DNA of 6,418 nucleotides from Alistipes sp. UBA928 (GTDB lineage: Bacteria > Bacteroidota > Bacteroidia > Bacteroidales > Rikenellaceae), in assembly GCA_002293665.1 (NCBI GenBank), contig DBDQ01000120.1:1374-7791 (forward strand), read 5' to 3'. Below the pieces are notes generated by a model, which was given only the letters and a program-made list of their open reading frames with translations, did not search any database and was not told the origin of the DNA. Positions within the stretch are counted from its first letter, which is position 1, and every line of letters starts with the position of its first letter. Below, in pieces: positions 5,976-6,418 of this stretch. Both the position numbers and the translations under genes were made by a program.

Positions 5976-6418
5976 ATGAAAATAGCATTAGGCTGCGATC
6001 CCAATGCCCGTGAGCTCAAAGATTTTATCGCCGGTATCGTGGCGGAATCGGGCTACGAAGTTATCGACTTCGGGAGCGACGACCCGATCTACGCCAACAC
6101 CGCACACGCCGTGGCGAAAGCGGTTGCGGCAGGAGAGTGCGAGCGTGGAATACTTTTCTGCGGCACAGGCCTCGGAATGATGCTCGCGGCGGGTAAAGTG
6201 CCGGGAGCCTACGCAGTCGTCTGTACCGACATCTATTCGGTCGAACGCTCCATATTGAGCAACAACGCCAACATACTCACCCTCGGGTCGCAGGTAGTCG
6301 GAACAGAACTTGCCCGCAAGATTGTTCTGCACTGGCTCTCGTTGCGGTATGTACCCGGCGGTCGCTCCGAAGAGAAAATAAAACGCATCTACGAATTGGA
6401 GGCGAGCTACATGAAAAG
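5976..6418 (+). CDS. RpiB/LacA/LacB-family sugar-phosphate isomerase, 3' end beyond window
   Basis: The frame is open from the ATG at 5976 to the window edge, giving 147 codons plus two bases; relatives are about 145-155 aa, so nearly all is present. The fold is a Rossmann-like cytoplasmic aldose-ketose isomerase. The catalytic Cys is C62 in GILFCGTGLGM (58-68), and the GGRSEEK segment (128-134) matches the phosphate-binding region. Two classical features differ. The N-terminal GCDH/GSDHAG motif reads GCDPNA (6-11), so the His is gone, and the ring-opening His of E. coli RpiB (H99) aligns with S95 in SNNANILTLGSQ. GSDDPIYANTA (33-43) replaces the usual DYP motif. This GCDPNA subgroup is annotated generically in other bacteria; related RpiB homologues act on erythrulose phosphate. 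Ribose 5-phosphate is thus not the safest substrate call. It follows the racemase-like gene by 13 bp. Confidence 0.88.
   Translation, partial: MKIALGCDPNARELKDFIAGIVAESGYEVIDFGSDDPIYANTAHAVAKAVAAGECERGILFCGTGLGMMLAAGKVPGAYAVVCTDIYSVERSILSNNANILTLGSQVVGTELARKIVLHWLSLRYVPGGRSEEKIKRIYELEASYMK

Overview
The window looks like a chromosomal segment of a GC-rich member of the Bacteroidales; an Alistipes/Rikenellaceae-like genome is my best guess. Three things point there. The promoter elements are of the Bacteroidetes -7 type (TAnnTTTG): the same 11-mer CGTATCTTTGC lies before both the response regulator gene and the glycosidase gene. Most starts lack a Shine-Dalgarno sequence. The protein families (single-chain glycyl-tRNA synthetase, GH39 glycosidase, small Bacteroidetes-only membrane protein and lipoprotein) fit, with strongly C/G-ending codons.

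Layout. Positions 1-426 hold the C-terminal end of glycyl-tRNA synthetase. A strong hairpin (434-472) follows and serves as a shared terminator with the convergent gene for a small membrane-anchored protein (474-881, minus strand). A divergent promoter region (882-991) leads into a two-component operon: an OmpR/PhoB-class response regulator (992-1672) and its PhoR-like sensor kinase (1685-2974). Only 4 bp after the kinase stop, a convergent minus-strand gene encodes a small predicted lipoprotein (2979-3434). A second divergent promoter region (3435-3532) drives that lipoprotein and, on the plus strand, a secreted GH39 beta-xylosidase-like enzyme (3533-5233), which ends at a 17-bp hairpin terminator (5244-5282). 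The last part holds two genes 13 bp apart: an Asp/Glu-racemase-superfamily protein (5303-5962) and an RpiB/LacAB-type sugar-phosphate isomerase (5976 to beyond the window end).

How the parts work together. The regulator and kinase clearly form one signalling pair; their target cannot be read from the window. The GH39 enzyme stands alone here, with no SusC/SusD pair beside it. The most interesting part is the final pair. The RpiB-like protein keeps the catalytic Cys but lacks both ring-opening histidines of classical ribose-5-phosphate isomerase B. The racemase-like partner keeps only one of the two catalytic cysteines. Together they suggest a small catabolic module acting on something other than ribose 5-phosphate, possibly a tetrose phosphate (inference). 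Its codon use is also less GC-rich at third positions than that of the upstream gene. No RNA genes, CRISPR arrays or mobile elements were seen.
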